64,000 nt of DNA from positions 1 through 64,000 of the forward strand of contig MU832041.1 of NCBI GenBank assembly GCA_029204225.1, given 5' to 3'. The DNA is from Diphasiastrum complanatum (Eukaryota; Streptophyta; Lycopodiopsida; Lycopodiales; Lycopodiaceae). Under the pieces are notes generated by a model that saw only the letters and a list, made by a program, of their open reading frames with translations, was not told the origin of the DNA and made no database searches. Within the stretch, counting starts at the first letter, position 1, and every line of letters begins with the position of its first letter. Positions 21,001-27,162 of the stretch are shown here, piece by piece. The translations under genes were made by a program, and so were the position numbers.

Positions 21001-23055
21001 GACAATGCAAAGAAGGGTGGGTTGGGAAAGAGTACAAATAAAATGAGTGGTGGACAACAAGCAGCAACTAAAGTAGTGTGTTGATAGTAGGTGATGGTGG
21101 GCTGGAAAATGAGCAGTAGGATGCCAGTCCTCCTCCAAACGATAGTGATAATCTACAAAACAAGTGGAGAGAGAGAGAGTTGACGATTGAAGCTGAAAAT
21201 GAGTGCTGGGCAGCAACTAGTAAGATCCACAAATGTCCTGCAAAATGATGGTAAAACCATTGAAAATGGTAACGAAGTAGGGCTCTGGACAACCTCCAAC
21301 AAACAATCAGCAAAATGGACAGCGAATCGGTGGAGAAATCCATTGAAAATTGCAAGATACTAGGGTGCTAAGCAGCAGCTACTAAAATCCGCACATAACC
21401 TGAAAAAAAAATGGAGAAACCCACTGAAAATGGTGATGAAGTAGGGTGCTAGATAGCGTCCAATTAATCCACGAAATGAGCAGCAAATTGGTGGAGAAAA
21501 TCGATGAAAGTGACAAGGTAGTAGGGCGCTGGCCAGCCTTTACTAAATCTAGAAAAACGATGGAAATTTGATGAAAAAATTGACGAAAGTGATGGATTAG
21601 TAAGGGCTCACATTTACGGGAGTTTATGAGTTACCAAACAATTGTTATGCATATGATAATTCCAACATATGTGAGTGTTTTCTCTAAGAGCTTTTAACTT
21701 TTATAAGAGTTTGGGAGAGCATACTTTATATACATAGTGTGGAGTAATCTAGAAAACATAATGAATGTAACTTCTCTAGTTGTTAATGTGGTGTTGGCTA
21801 CAAGAAGGACTTTTTCTAACAGCCTTGCCCAAGGTTGGCAACAATGTGTTAACTTATTTAGGGGGTCATCATTGTTAGGTGATGTCGGGAGAATTTCCAA
21901 GGAGACAAGAAAATTGTCCCACTCCACAGGAACTTAATCCTAATCCATTTGCGTGTCAAACTGAAAAACTAAAAAAAAAAATTACATTCAATTAAGATAC
22001 ATTGTGGGTATAAGTTCCTAATAGAGCAATGTCCATAAAAAAAAATGAAGTTTTTTAAAAGACCATGTAATTATTCATAATGATTGAATTCATCTATGAC
22101 ATTCCAAACTTATGTTTGATTAGATTGTTTTACTAGTTTATGTTGCTTTTTCTATTATTACAACAAGGTGCAAATACTTAATTTTTGTATTTTGTATTAG
22201 TGGAAAAGCTTTGAATTTTTTATTTTGGGTGGAGGAGCTTAGGAAATCAAATTTACCTTAACATTCATGCACAATTTACAAATTACATAAGGTATTGTCA
22301 TGTAGCACTTATCTCAAAAGTTATATAGCTGAATTCTTGTGATTTGCACATGCTTGTATATATTTTGAGCTTAATAGAGTGAATTGAAAGTATCTTCTTG
22401 ATAATAATAATAAAATTGCATACGTTTTTCTTGCAGTTTATTGAATTTTCTTTTGGTGCCCTTCCAGCTCATATAATATTGGAAAAGGTTTTTGGTTTGC
22501 ACCATTCAAGGTACTTCTTGAGACAACTAATTGCAAGGATACCTATCATTCTTGTCTTATGGTTGATAGCTTTGATGTTTCCATTCTTTGGGCCCATAAA
22601 TTCAGCAGTTGGATCTCTACTAATTTCTGGCGCTGTGTACATTATTCCATGTCTTGCACATATGACATACTATTCGAGTGTCACAGCTCGTGAGGTATTA
22701 TTTGCGACATTTTTTTTTAACAATGATAAATTACAGTCTTAGTTACACATTTCATCAAATTGATTCAAAATTGTTAAGCTTAAAAATAGTAACACTATAT
22801 CATGCTACCATATTGGAGTATGCACAATTTATGAAATGTAAATCTTATTCTTTTCATTTTTGGATGCAGCATGCCATTGAACAACCACCTCTTTGGATAG
22901 GAAGTTGGACAGTGATGTTCTGCATAGATGCATGTGTGATCATTTGGGTCACAATTCTAGGAGTGGGTTTTGGGGGTTGGGCTAGTATAAAATTGTTTGT
23001 ACAACAAGTACATAGTTTTGGCTTATTTGACAAGTGTTTCAAGTGCCAAAAATAA
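5447..23055 (+). CDS. LAX: AUX1/LAX family auxin influx carrier (8 exons, 487 aa)
   Basis: Proton-coupled auxin importer of the amino acid/auxin permease family, expected in the plasma membrane. I joined exons at GT-AG sites: 5447-5674, 5801-5986, 6306-6418, 6560-6743, 6976-7073, 7204-7414, 22437-22694, 22870-23055. They total 1464 nt in one frame ending in TAA, and 487 aa matches the family. Recognisable blocks in order: AQVLLTLPTSFAQLGLASGI (residues 78-97), INDHYSKRTWTLIFG, AHNYRLWSFMGI, GATNILYAFGGHGFTVEIMHAM, YWAFGD, FPFFGPINSAVGSLL and GFGFGGWAS-like VGFGGWAS with a FGLFDKCFKC tail. The ATG at 5447 gives a polar 55-residue N-terminus. The protein is divergent: the region usually rich in CTPLYFVWEK reads SFGALPAHIILEK here. 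No frameshift or internal stop appears with these splice sites. Intron 6 is 15 kb of transposons. Family assignment is very secure; the LAX subclade and exact 5' end are not. Confidence 0.93.
5801..5986 (+). CDS. LAX: LAX exon 2
   Basis: Codes residues 77-138, including the conserved AQVLLTLP start of the permease core and the YADYRR loop. Acceptor AACAG at 5800, donor CAG|GTAAAT at 5987, phase 0. Intron 1 is 126 bp. Confidence 0.93.
6028..6088. repeat. (CT)n microsatellite in LAX intron 2
   Basis: About 30 uninterrupted CT units between the exon 2 donor and the exon 3 acceptor (intron 5987-6305). On the minus strand it gives a spurious Arg-Glu repeat frame. Likely length-polymorphic. Confidence 0.95.
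6306..6418 (+). CDS. LAX: LAX exon 3
   Basis: Codes residues 139-175 plus two bases of codon 176. It starts WYEVLQGLLGPRW and ends IIASG, equivalent to the WFEVLDGLLG...LIACAS block of AUX1. Acceptor TCTAG at 6305, donor CAG|GTAAGC at 6419. It lacks an ATG and is read from homology and splice phase. Confidence 0.92.
6514..6559 (+). promoter_or_regulatory. LAX: Competing 3' splice sites of LAX intron 3
   Basis: Two AG acceptors lie 45 nt apart, 6513-6514 (ACTTGCAG after a T-rich tract) and 6558-6559 (CTCTCAG). Both keep the same phase. Use of the first would include TGA at 6525-6527 and truncate the protein after about 179 residues. Confidence 0.6.
6560..6743 (+). CDS. LAX: LAX exon 4
   Basis: Completes codon 176 (Ser) and codes residues 177-237, SIAFNINDHYSKRTW to YLTIAAVTNGQ. 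The acceptor CTCTCAG at 6559 gives exactly the family spacing between the IIAS and INDH blocks. An upstream acceptor at 6514 has the same phase but adds 15 codons with an in-frame TGA. Donor CAG|GTTTGT at 6744. Confidence 0.9.
6976..7073 (+). CDS. LAX: LAX exon 5
   Basis: Codes residues 238-269 plus two bases of codon 270: VSDVKHTGPEKLDAYFIGAT through GGHGFTV. The acceptor AATAG at 6975 and donor GT|GTATGT at 7074 split a Val codon completed by the first base of exon 6. The sequence is a classic AUX/LAX block. Confidence 0.93.
7204..7414 (+). CDS. LAX: LAX exon 6
   Basis: Codes residues 271-340, EIMHAMSKPKKYK through SASAMYWAFGD to CMLMHE. Acceptor TTGTAG at 7203, donor GAG|GTATGT at 7415, phase 0. 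It is the last exon before the 15-kb intron. Confidence 0.94.
7545..7608. repeat. Short tandem duplication
   Basis: Two adjacent ~32-bp units sharing GAATGGATTTACTA and AACTAGTGAAAG, the second with a 3-bp CTA expansion. Confidence 0.8.
7930..8776 (+). mobile_element. Retroelement LTR/leader remnant
   Basis: A copia/gypsy-type primer binding site, TGGTATCAGAGC, lies at 8492-8503, complementary to the 3' end of initiator tRNA-Met. A purine tract CAAGGGGGAG at 7920-7929 may precede an LTR of about 550 bp. Downstream, 8650-8776 weakly encodes a gag-like start (DWLTRLEVHFRMTIISEENK in one frame). It is cut off by a minus-strand copia gag fragment. LTR ends are not exact. Confidence 0.4.
8778..9161 (-). 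pseudogene. Copia gag fragment (second family)
   Basis: A 127-residue N-terminal Gag of a Ty1/copia element: NYSTWKVRMES start, KKALHVIKMNVTNELLKEVG core and YESKSTSRVLTLRRKIF, equivalent to the UBN2/Retrotran_gag_2 domain. It is related to the Gag of element A but clearly distinct. A fragment of the same family recurs at about 58035-58180. The frame ends at 8778 in unrelated sequence. Sequence upstream of its ATG (9162-9317) looks like leader DNA and is the target into which element A inserted. Confidence 0.75.
9323..10004 (+). repeat. 5' LTR of copia A
   Basis: 682 bp starting TGTTAAAAATTCAC and ending TAATTTTTACA. A putative TATA box, TATATATAGG, is at 9661-9670. Direct duplicate of 13857-14538. 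Confidence 0.96.
10005..10017 (+). other. Primer binding site of copia A
   Basis: TGGTATCAGAGCC immediately follows the 5' LTR. This is the standard copia site complementary to initiator tRNA-Met. Confidence 0.95.
10018..10815 (+). other. Untranslated leader of copia A
   Basis: About 800 bp between primer site and gag start, without an ORF of note. A closely similar leader occurs on the minus strand in element B (about 29040-29820). Confidence 0.8.
10816..13842 (+). CDS. Copia A Gag-Pol polyprotein lacking integrase
   Basis: A 1008-aa uninterrupted frame. Gag (about residues 1-250) starts LNKTNYSIWKVRMES. A zinc knuckle CYYCSKMGHYASEC is at 256-269. The aspartic protease motif WWIDSGASSHMT has its Asp at about 314. 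RVT_2 reverse transcriptase runs about 510-760 with catalytic YVDDIIISG at 688-696. RNase H has AFSDSDFAGD (about 850) and SSTEAEY (about 890). After MLAEE (about 437) the frame jumps to a linker before RT, so GAG_pre-integrase and the integrase core are missing. Copia polyproteins are usually 1300 aa or more. All other catalytic motifs look intact. The ATG at 10816 is the first in frame after the leader. Confidence 0.94.
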   Translation: MASINAYLLDTNERLNKTNYSIWKVRMESIMIMQDLMEIVNGKEGEPIHPQEKAKYIKRCNVALHCIKMNVANELLREVGDCTSAQDAWETLQKVYESKNQTRMLALKNQIYRSYQKKGESAHTFVLRVKELNKELAFIGDPIKDEELVQLILNGLSFEFDNLVQGYAIMGKLPILEELQGTLMAEESRRSQMQERMDRLSIQGGDDQALFTKGKGKSKGKGSTFKKSTKLEDQEGPPKASPSTTKVKKDKSKVKCYYCSKMGHYASECFKRKQDQSQANMSKEEEEESSHEDSLMMSIFSSTSFKGEDPWWIDSGASSHMTSKREFFSSLLSYDGPIKSIYTANDEACKIEGVGSIPLCLGSSKKINIEGVLYIPTITKNLLSVGQMVDNGFNVDFASNECFIKKKGKIVAKGTRLGKLYKLDAFVDTNVVMLAEEQDLGFEEELMEEQTPNPPITPRISSREKVEPSRLTYQGKGQQVEGISSTSYALSSFEEPSNVEDALNSKEWYKAMLDEYDALIENETWLLVERPQRNVIGCKWVFKLKLNANGSVNKHKARLVAKGYAQERGIDYEETFAPVAKMVTIRLIIALASHFGWILCQMDVSNAFLNGFLEEDIYMEQPQGFIKHGMENKVCHLQRSIYGLKQASRSWNSRLHCYLISLSFVQSEYDPTLYIKFDDVGIVLLLIYVDDIIISGNSVDGIEKIKIDLSLEFKMVDLGCLHFILGIEVLRGSDFIFISQVNYAQSLLKKFKMEVCKSVDTPMEQDVNVPNEDDERSFMDITLFRQLIGSLMWITITRPDLSISVCRLSQSMQKPLNIHWKKAKRILRYISGTLDFGILYRGDVINLHAFSDSDFAGDKRDRKSTSAYSTFIGEGVVSWLSKKQETISLSSTEAEYKALTTTTKEVLWIKRLLVELKIMDSEEAPIIYNDNISAQHLASNPIFRARSKHIEICHHFVREMVQAKEIALEHVPSNECVADLLTKPLQRTPFMKFRSSLGVISKAMIEPS
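13846..13856 (+). other. Polypurine tract of copia A
   Basis: AGTGAGGAGGAG-like purine run abutting the 3' LTR; the plus-strand primer site. The same tract precedes the 3' LTR of element B at about 25641-25651. Confidence 0.85.
13857..14538 (+). repeat. 3' LTR of copia A
   Basis: 682 bp, two visible differences from the 5' LTR, TATA-like sequence at about 14195. Followed by target duplicate TTGAT. Confidence 0.96.
14544..15121. other. Old insertion-target sequence between copia A and D
   Basis: No gene seen. With 9162-9317 it was contiguous before element A inserted, and so is probably the leader or LTR side of the minus-strand copia gag fragment at 8778-9161. No boundary is recognisable. 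Confidence 0.4.
15122..15885 (+). repeat. 5' LTR of copia D
   Basis: Begins TGTTACCCGGTAGTTTGGCC, ends TAATCCCAACA, followed by the primer binding site. Homologous to 18920-19739 with many substitutions and indels. Confidence 0.9.
15886..15897 (+). other. Primer binding site of copia D
   Basis: TGGTATTAGAGC, one base different from the usual TGGTATCAGAGC. Confidence 0.85.
16031..16880 (+). pseudogene. Copia D gag remnant
   Basis: The first frame (16031-16441, 136 codons) gives a good Gag start: LDGSNYHLWKFKMKVVLM, EAWDILSTLYE and LHLRRKFFSLRMS. A stop at 16439 is followed in another frame by VEDSDAIMTLLTSLSSSYKN (16438-16671). The zinc-knuckle region near 16755-16805 has lost a Cys (CRYYKRMNH instead of CxxC). 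The ATG at 16031 follows LTR and leader as expected. It is the same broad family as the Gag of element F (56939-57838). Confidence 0.85.
16930..17300 (+). pseudogene. Copia D protease remnant
   Basis: Broken frames encode a SGATQHMTSHQE-like protease start near 16965, then FQNGVSKLVPNVLYVPNLMT (about 17098-17160), the usual region between protease and integrase. Stops and frame changes make it non-functional. The antisense frames here are shadows. Confidence 0.65.
17311..18564 (+). pseudogene. Copia D integrase remnant, MITE-interrupted
   Basis: GAG_pre-integrase LIWHNRLGHLNHISIGNM with an altered zinc pair, the integrase core start FIRFIDYYSKRTVVYFLKHK, then an insertion (about 17674-18046). 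Continuation: FEKYKENVELQTGKNIKDLR, SDNGRKYISYEF, SYFPQSNGLAERKNRTLVES. The catalytic Asp, Asp and Glu positions are still recognisable. After a stop near 18316 the C-terminal part continues in another frame (18352-18564: TFECIQMHYLCSCPKGQQKK). The later polyprotein is reduced to an EEALSQADSYLWKEAM-like stub near 18850 before the 3' LTR. Confidence 0.88.
17674..18046. mobile_element. MITE-like repeat, copy 1 (in copia D integrase)
   Basis: About 373 bp closely matching 31391-31769. Ends are imperfect inverted repeats: GGAGTTCTAAATCCAAAAAA on the left and, on the opposite strand from the right, GGAGTTTTGAGCTCCAAAAA, both continuing into GACCCTTT. Removing it brings the integrase frame back together at KHKSEAF / EKYKENVE. 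The left terminus is degraded relative to copy 2, and a target duplication is not clear. Confidence 0.8.
18674..18703. repeat. (AAG)n microsatellite
   Basis: A run of AAG triplets in copia D downstream of the integrase remnant. Confidence 0.8.
18920..19739 (+). repeat. 3' LTR of copia D
   Basis: Begins TGTTACCCGATAGTTCGACC and ends CTATTCCAACA. 820 bp; longer than the 5' copy because of scattered indels. Confidence 0.88.
19740..20261. other. Intronic spacer, no gene seen
   Basis: AT-rich intron sequence without a recognisable ORF or repeat boundary. Confidence 0.4.
20262..20810. repeat. Diverged G2-family LTR fragment
   Basis: Resembles the LTRs of gypsy G2 (39614-40365 and 48211-48960) in the same text orientation. 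Shared landmarks: GTTGTCATGCG, TTCCCATGAGA, AACACTAAGATTAACACTA, TCTCTCACAAAAAGTATAAT, AAGCATGAGAGATGAAG, TTTATTCACTAACTTGAC, AAAAAGGCCTAAAGTCCTTT and CAGGGTGCCAAATC-like AGGGTGCCAAATC. No internal element sequence adjoins, so it is a solo or truncated LTR, probably old. Confidence 0.75.
21175..21605. repeat. Diverged ~82-bp tandem repeat
   Basis: Five or so diverged units. Phrases CCATTGAAAATGGTAACGAA, CCATTGAAAATTGCAAGATA, CCACTGAAAATGGTGATGAA and TCGATGAAAGTGACAAGGTA lie about 82 bp apart (near 21256, 21339, 21421 and 21503). Each is followed by GTAGGG(C/T)(T/G)CT-like sequence. Weaker copies may extend left to about 21060. Confidence 0.7.
22437..22694 (+). CDS. LAX: LAX exon 7
   Basis: Codes residues 341-426: FIEFSFGALPAHIILEKVFG, IALMFPFFGPINSAVGSLL, AVYIIPCLAH to TARE. 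Acceptor TTTTTCTTGCAG at 22436, donor GAG|GTATTA at 22695. It joins exon 6 in frame across the 15-kb intron, which is what shows the two parts are one gene. Confidence 0.94.
22870..23055 (+). CDS. LAX: LAX exon 8
   Basis: Codes residues 427-487 and the stop: HAIEQPPLWIGSWTVMF, ILGVGFGGWASI, VHSFGLFDKCFKCQK. Acceptor ATGCAG at 22869, TAA at 23053-23055. The FGLF-KC-x-C tail is the normal family C-terminus, so the gene is complete at its 3' end. Confidence 0.94.
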   Translation, partial: HAIEQPPLWIGSWTVMFCIDACVIIWVTILGVGFGGWASIKLFVQQVHSFGLFDKCFKCQK

Positions 23056-23243
23056 CTACAAGCCCTTTTTATATGATACATGGGCCAAAAGCTCCAATTT
23101 TAATATAATGACTATATTAGCCACAGTTCTCAAAAGTTATGCTGGAAAAAACTTTGTAGATTCAAAGTTAAATAGGTCATTTCACCATGATGTGCCAAGT
23201 GAAAGTAAGTGACATAGAGAGGTAGACAGAAAATGTCACATTC

Positions 23244-23289
23244 ATGTATGTATGTATGTATGTATGTATGTATATATATATATATATAA
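23244..23289. repeat. (ATGT)n(AT)n microsatellite
   Basis: About seven ATGT units followed by a TA run, ~190 bp downstream of the LAX stop. Confidence 0.9.
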
Positions 23290-24370
23290 TCTACTTATTT
23301 ATATTCATAGTACACTTGACACTTGACACTATCTATTCATTGTACGTTTGAGGACTAGTAATCTTTGTTATTCTTCCACATAGATTAGCTATCGACAATA
23401 AGAATAATCACCTTGTCTACAATCACAAAAGATAGAAAATTTGATAAAGGAAATAAAGGACAAAGTTAAAATTTATATTCACTTGACTCTATTTTGGCAA
23501 ATATGACACAAAAAGTAGTGTTCATGCTTATTACTTTGAAAGTTGACAATGTGACATTTAGTATTGATGTTATTATGCAATAATATAATTTCTTCTATAC
23601 TATTATCATGTGATGCATTTGTGTTATTGTCCGTATTCACTCCAATGGCTTTGTGAAATCCCAAATGAGTCATGTAATTCAAGGAGTAGAAGTCCAATCC
23701 TAACACCTTCCTTGTCAAGTCTTTTCAAAGGGTGTTGGTTTTCAAGAGTCACATAATTTTGTAAAAATAACAGGTTGATGAAATAATTTTAATTTTAAAT
23801 GATTTTTAAAATCTATTTAAGAATTTCAACTTTACAATACGTATAATAAAATACTACAAGGAGCATAAGCCACATGTTGAAGTTCTATATTTTGTTCTTT
23901 TTCATTAATGCCAACAAAATAAACTCATTTATCAAGATCACTTGTACATCTTGAGTTGAATAGCACCTAAAATTCAAATATTAGTAAAAAAAATGTGACT
24001 CGTTTGTCAAACAACTCAAAATAGCATTCTAGATGATGTTTTGTTTGCATCATTAACTAGATCTTCTACCTCTAAATTCTCTGAAATCAAATCTAAATGT
24101 CTCACAAATTGTCTATTGACATTGGTCAATATTGTTGTAGTTTTCATATATCTCATTGTTCGATTAATTAAGTCCAAGTTTATTTTACAATTCCATAACT
24201 ATTTTCCATTTTAGCAATATTGTTGAATTTTTTTATTATATGATAGTGTGCATGAGTGCCATGTTAACGACATGTGGAGTTTTATGATCTCACATTATCC
24301 AGATTTTGTCATATATTGTAAAAATTTTCAATTTCCATATATATAAAATGTGTTATAGTGCCTAAATACA
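23290..24370. other. Downstream spacer of LAX, no gene seen
   Basis: AT-rich. Only short frames. No clear polyadenylation site can be singled out. Confidence 0.4.
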
Positions 24371-24739
24371 TGTTAAGGCCTATTTTGCACTTTGTAAATT
24401 CATATTTTGAATAGAAGTTGCGACGTTCTAAAGAGACGCAATAGAAGTTCAGAACCGACATTTGACGATTTGTAAGCGACATTGAGGCTGAAGAACATTC
24501 TTATAAGGATAGCACTATGTGCCATTGTACATACGCATTTCTACATAGAGCTGAGTATCAACAGAGAGCGAAGAGCAAGTTCTTATAGCTTGAACATTCT
24601 TTCCTTCTGTTATCTCTCACAAAATTACTTCTTATCATTTGTGTGAACACACTCTGTATGATCTGTGATTGATTGTGATACTGTTATGTTTGCGTCACAC
24701 ACATCTCTTAAGTTATACTGAATTTTGGTTACTCTAACA
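24371..24739 (+). repeat. Candidate 5' LTR of G1
   Basis: 369 bp starting TGTTAAGGCC and ending CTCTAACA, the TG...CA form. It is in the right place upstream of G1 coding sequence once the inversion is undone. No second copy is present in the window, and the following TGGATTTTTAGGCG is not a familiar primer site. Confidence 0.35.
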
Positions 24740-25037
24740 TGGATTTTTAGGCGACACTAGCAAGTAATAATTCTGACTAATGTGTGCAGGGAATTAGCCG
24801 AAGTGGTTAAACATAACTTTTAGCAGAAATTCCTTCAACTCTAAATGAGCTATGTGTTCATATAATGGGATTGATTGAGGCTCTGTCTTGTTTGCTTCCT
24901 GCGATAAAAACTAATTCTCTATGTTTGATTAAGAAGAACTTTTACCTAATGTGATTCTACTTGATAAATCTAATTGCTAGTTGTTGTCAGTTCTGACTAT
25001 TTTCCTGATGCCTGAAGAGCCTGAAAGATAAAGTAAT

Positions 25038-25641
25038 TGTATGTAGGTTGAGCCAGTCCATGCAAAAGCCATTGAATATCCATTGGAAAAAGGCTAAGAG
25101 GATCCCAAGATACATCTCGGGTACATTGGATTTTGGGATTCTATATAGAGGAGATGTGATTAACCTTCATGCATTTAGTGATTCAGATTTTGCAGGGGAC
25201 AAGAGGGATTGGAAATCAACAAGTGCCTATTCAACTTTCATAGGAGAAGGTGTGGTTTCATGGCTTTCAAAAAAACAAGAAACTATATCTCTATCTTCAA
25301 CCGAGGCCGAGTACAAAGCTTTGACAACCACTACAAAGGAGGTACTTTGGATCAAGAGATTATTGGTGGAACTAAAGATCATGGATTCAGAGGAGGCACC
25401 AATCATCTACAATGACAATATATCAGCCCAACACCTTGCATCTAACCCAATCTTCCATGCAAGATCTAAGCACATTGAGATATGCCATCACTTTGTGAGA
25501 GAAATGGTGCAAGCCAAGGAGATTGCTTTGGAGCATGTTCCAAGCAATGAATGTGTAGCTGATCTACTTACTAAACCACTTCAAAAGACACCTTTTATGA
25601 AGTTCAAATCATCACTTGGAGTGATTAGTAAAGCTACATAG
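25038..25641 (+). pseudogene. Copia B RNase H fragment
   Basis: About 198 codons nearly identical to the C-terminus of the element A polyprotein: AFSDSDFAGDKRDWKST, SWLSKKQETISLSSTEAEY, HVPSNECVADLLTKPLQ. The frame is open but begins at the inversion breakpoint, so it lacks the RT part. It ends KSSLGVISKAT before the polypurine tract. A chance ATG-equivalent Met at 25060 region gives no functional start. Confidence 0.93.
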
Positions 25642-25651
25642 TGAGGAGGAG

Positions 25652-26333
25652 TGTTAAAAATTCACAATTCTAACTTGACTAGTTTTGGTCATATGACTTG
25701 TAAATAGTCAGATGGTCATGATGTGGCTTGTCACACATGCCAAATAGCATAGGATTCCATTCATAAGGATGTTCTCAAGTATACCTAAGTGTTAGAACCT
25801 TTGGAATGAGTCCAAATAATGCTTAGATACAAGGGAGAAAAAATAGGAGTTATTTTTGGCAATTTTTGCATTGTTGAGGGATCTCCAAGATTCCAACCCT
25901 AACTTGGTAGGGATGAAAGATCCACCAAAATTAGCATTAGGGATAGGTTTAGGGCTACTCATACCTGCCCAAAACCGTGATGGATCATGTATATATAGGT
26001 GATGATATCTCACCAAAATCAATCAAGCAATTTCATGTTTTTTCTCTCATAATGGTGCAATTGCTCTCTATGTTCATAATTGTTTGAGTACTTGTGATTA
26101 CTAATGATTATAGGATTGAATGTAGGTCTGGTGTACAGTACTCAGACTGTGGGAGGTCGTACTTTCACACGTGTGAAGCCTTCTTCAAGGATTTAGGCCA
26201 TTTAGTGAGGTTCAAGCATAGATTTTTGATGGATTTTGATGGTTCAACTTGTGCTAATCTTATGAAATCATAATCTATTGTTTCCCTCATTATTTCAAGT
26301 GTTTTAGGATCCTTATTTGCTGTAATTTTTACA
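25652..26333 (+). repeat. 3' LTR of copia B
   Basis: 682 bp, TGTTAAAAATTCAC to TAATTTTTACA, followed by target duplicate ACTAA (26334-26338). Shares GGATCATGTATATA with the other B LTR where A has GGATCTTGTATATA. Confidence 0.94.
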
Positions 26334-26338
26334 ACTAA

Positions 26339-27162
26339 TCCTATGTTGACTATTGATAACTTTGCTTTTTTTCTCGTTTTATTTTGCAAAAATTGCTTAG
26401 TTTCTTTTTTATAATATTGGTTATCGTCTAATAACTATTTAATAGTTATATTGGACATTCTAGAAACAAGATCTTTGACAATATTATAAGAATGGTTTTT
26501 AAGTGGCGACAGATCTCTAGGTATCTCGCTACTTATCACTGGATCTGAAAATGTCACTTTTTTAACTTTTCTAGTTTCTTCGTCTAAAAGCTTCTTAGCT
26601 TCTGAACTAATATCAACATCATAATGTTATCCATTAGACTTATCAAGCTTTAATTCTTTATTACTAGGAATTTTTACTAACCTTTACTTTTTCAGTCGTG
26701 TTTTTTGTAATTTTTGTAATTTTCATCTTAGTTTTCTTCATATCTTTAAGAGTTAAAGAATCTTCACTACTTCTTGTAGTTACTTTATTTACTTTTTTCT
26801 CTAAATCTGGCCATTGATGATCTTGATCTAATAATTCAGACTCTATTTCTATCCTGTGAACTATCATGTCAATGTTAGTCTTAGATGGCCAAAGGTCGTC
26901 TTCCCTAGGCGAGTTTACAAATCTTGGTTTAGACCGTGGCTGTTGTGGCTGAGGACATTCAGCAAGTTTGATCGTTTCCCAAGAGAGAGAATAATCTCAT
27001 CTTTTGCATGGTAAATGTATGTATGATGATAAACAGACTAGAGTGTATAAAGTTCACAATGAATACTACAGTGACATAACTGGTTATCCAAAGATGTTTG
27101 GGTAAATTGGCATCCAGGAACACCAATGAAAAACGATTTGGTCAAGGTCTGTAATTGTAAAA
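26339..27162 (-). pseudogene. G1 pre-protease region, inverted
   Basis: Minus-strand frames encode a Lys/Glu-rich segment (26867-26664, WPDLEKKVNKVTTRSSEDSL) and further down ETRKVKKVTFSDPVISSEIP and YNIVKDLVSRMSNITI. The last looks like the leucine-rich stretch normally just before a gypsy protease. It ends at SIVNIG, directly before the ACTAA target site. The continuation of this frame is found on the + strand at 30514 beyond element B. So this piece was turned round by the inversion. It is not a separate gene. Confidence 0.75.

Larger units (their letters stand above)
7415..22436 (+). other. LAX: LAX intron 6, 15-kb transposon-filled intron
   Basis: Begins GTATGT and ends TTTTTCTTGCAG. 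It holds retroelement remnants (7930-9317), complete copia element A, decayed copia element D, a gypsy LTR fragment and a tandem repeat. The other six introns are 126-319 bp, so the excess length comes from insertions. Elements A and D lie in the same orientation as the gene, so their LTR polyadenylation signals face the transcript. Confidence 0.92.

Noticed and set aside
5447-23055. LAX as a pseudogene
   Set aside because: All eight exons have GT-AG borders and join without a stop or frameshift to a family-length product. Only the alternative acceptor at 6514 gives a stop.
26165-26389. Minus-strand 74-codon frame
   Set aside because: It runs from inverted G1 sequence into a copia LTR across the TSD, so it is a junction product and not a gene.
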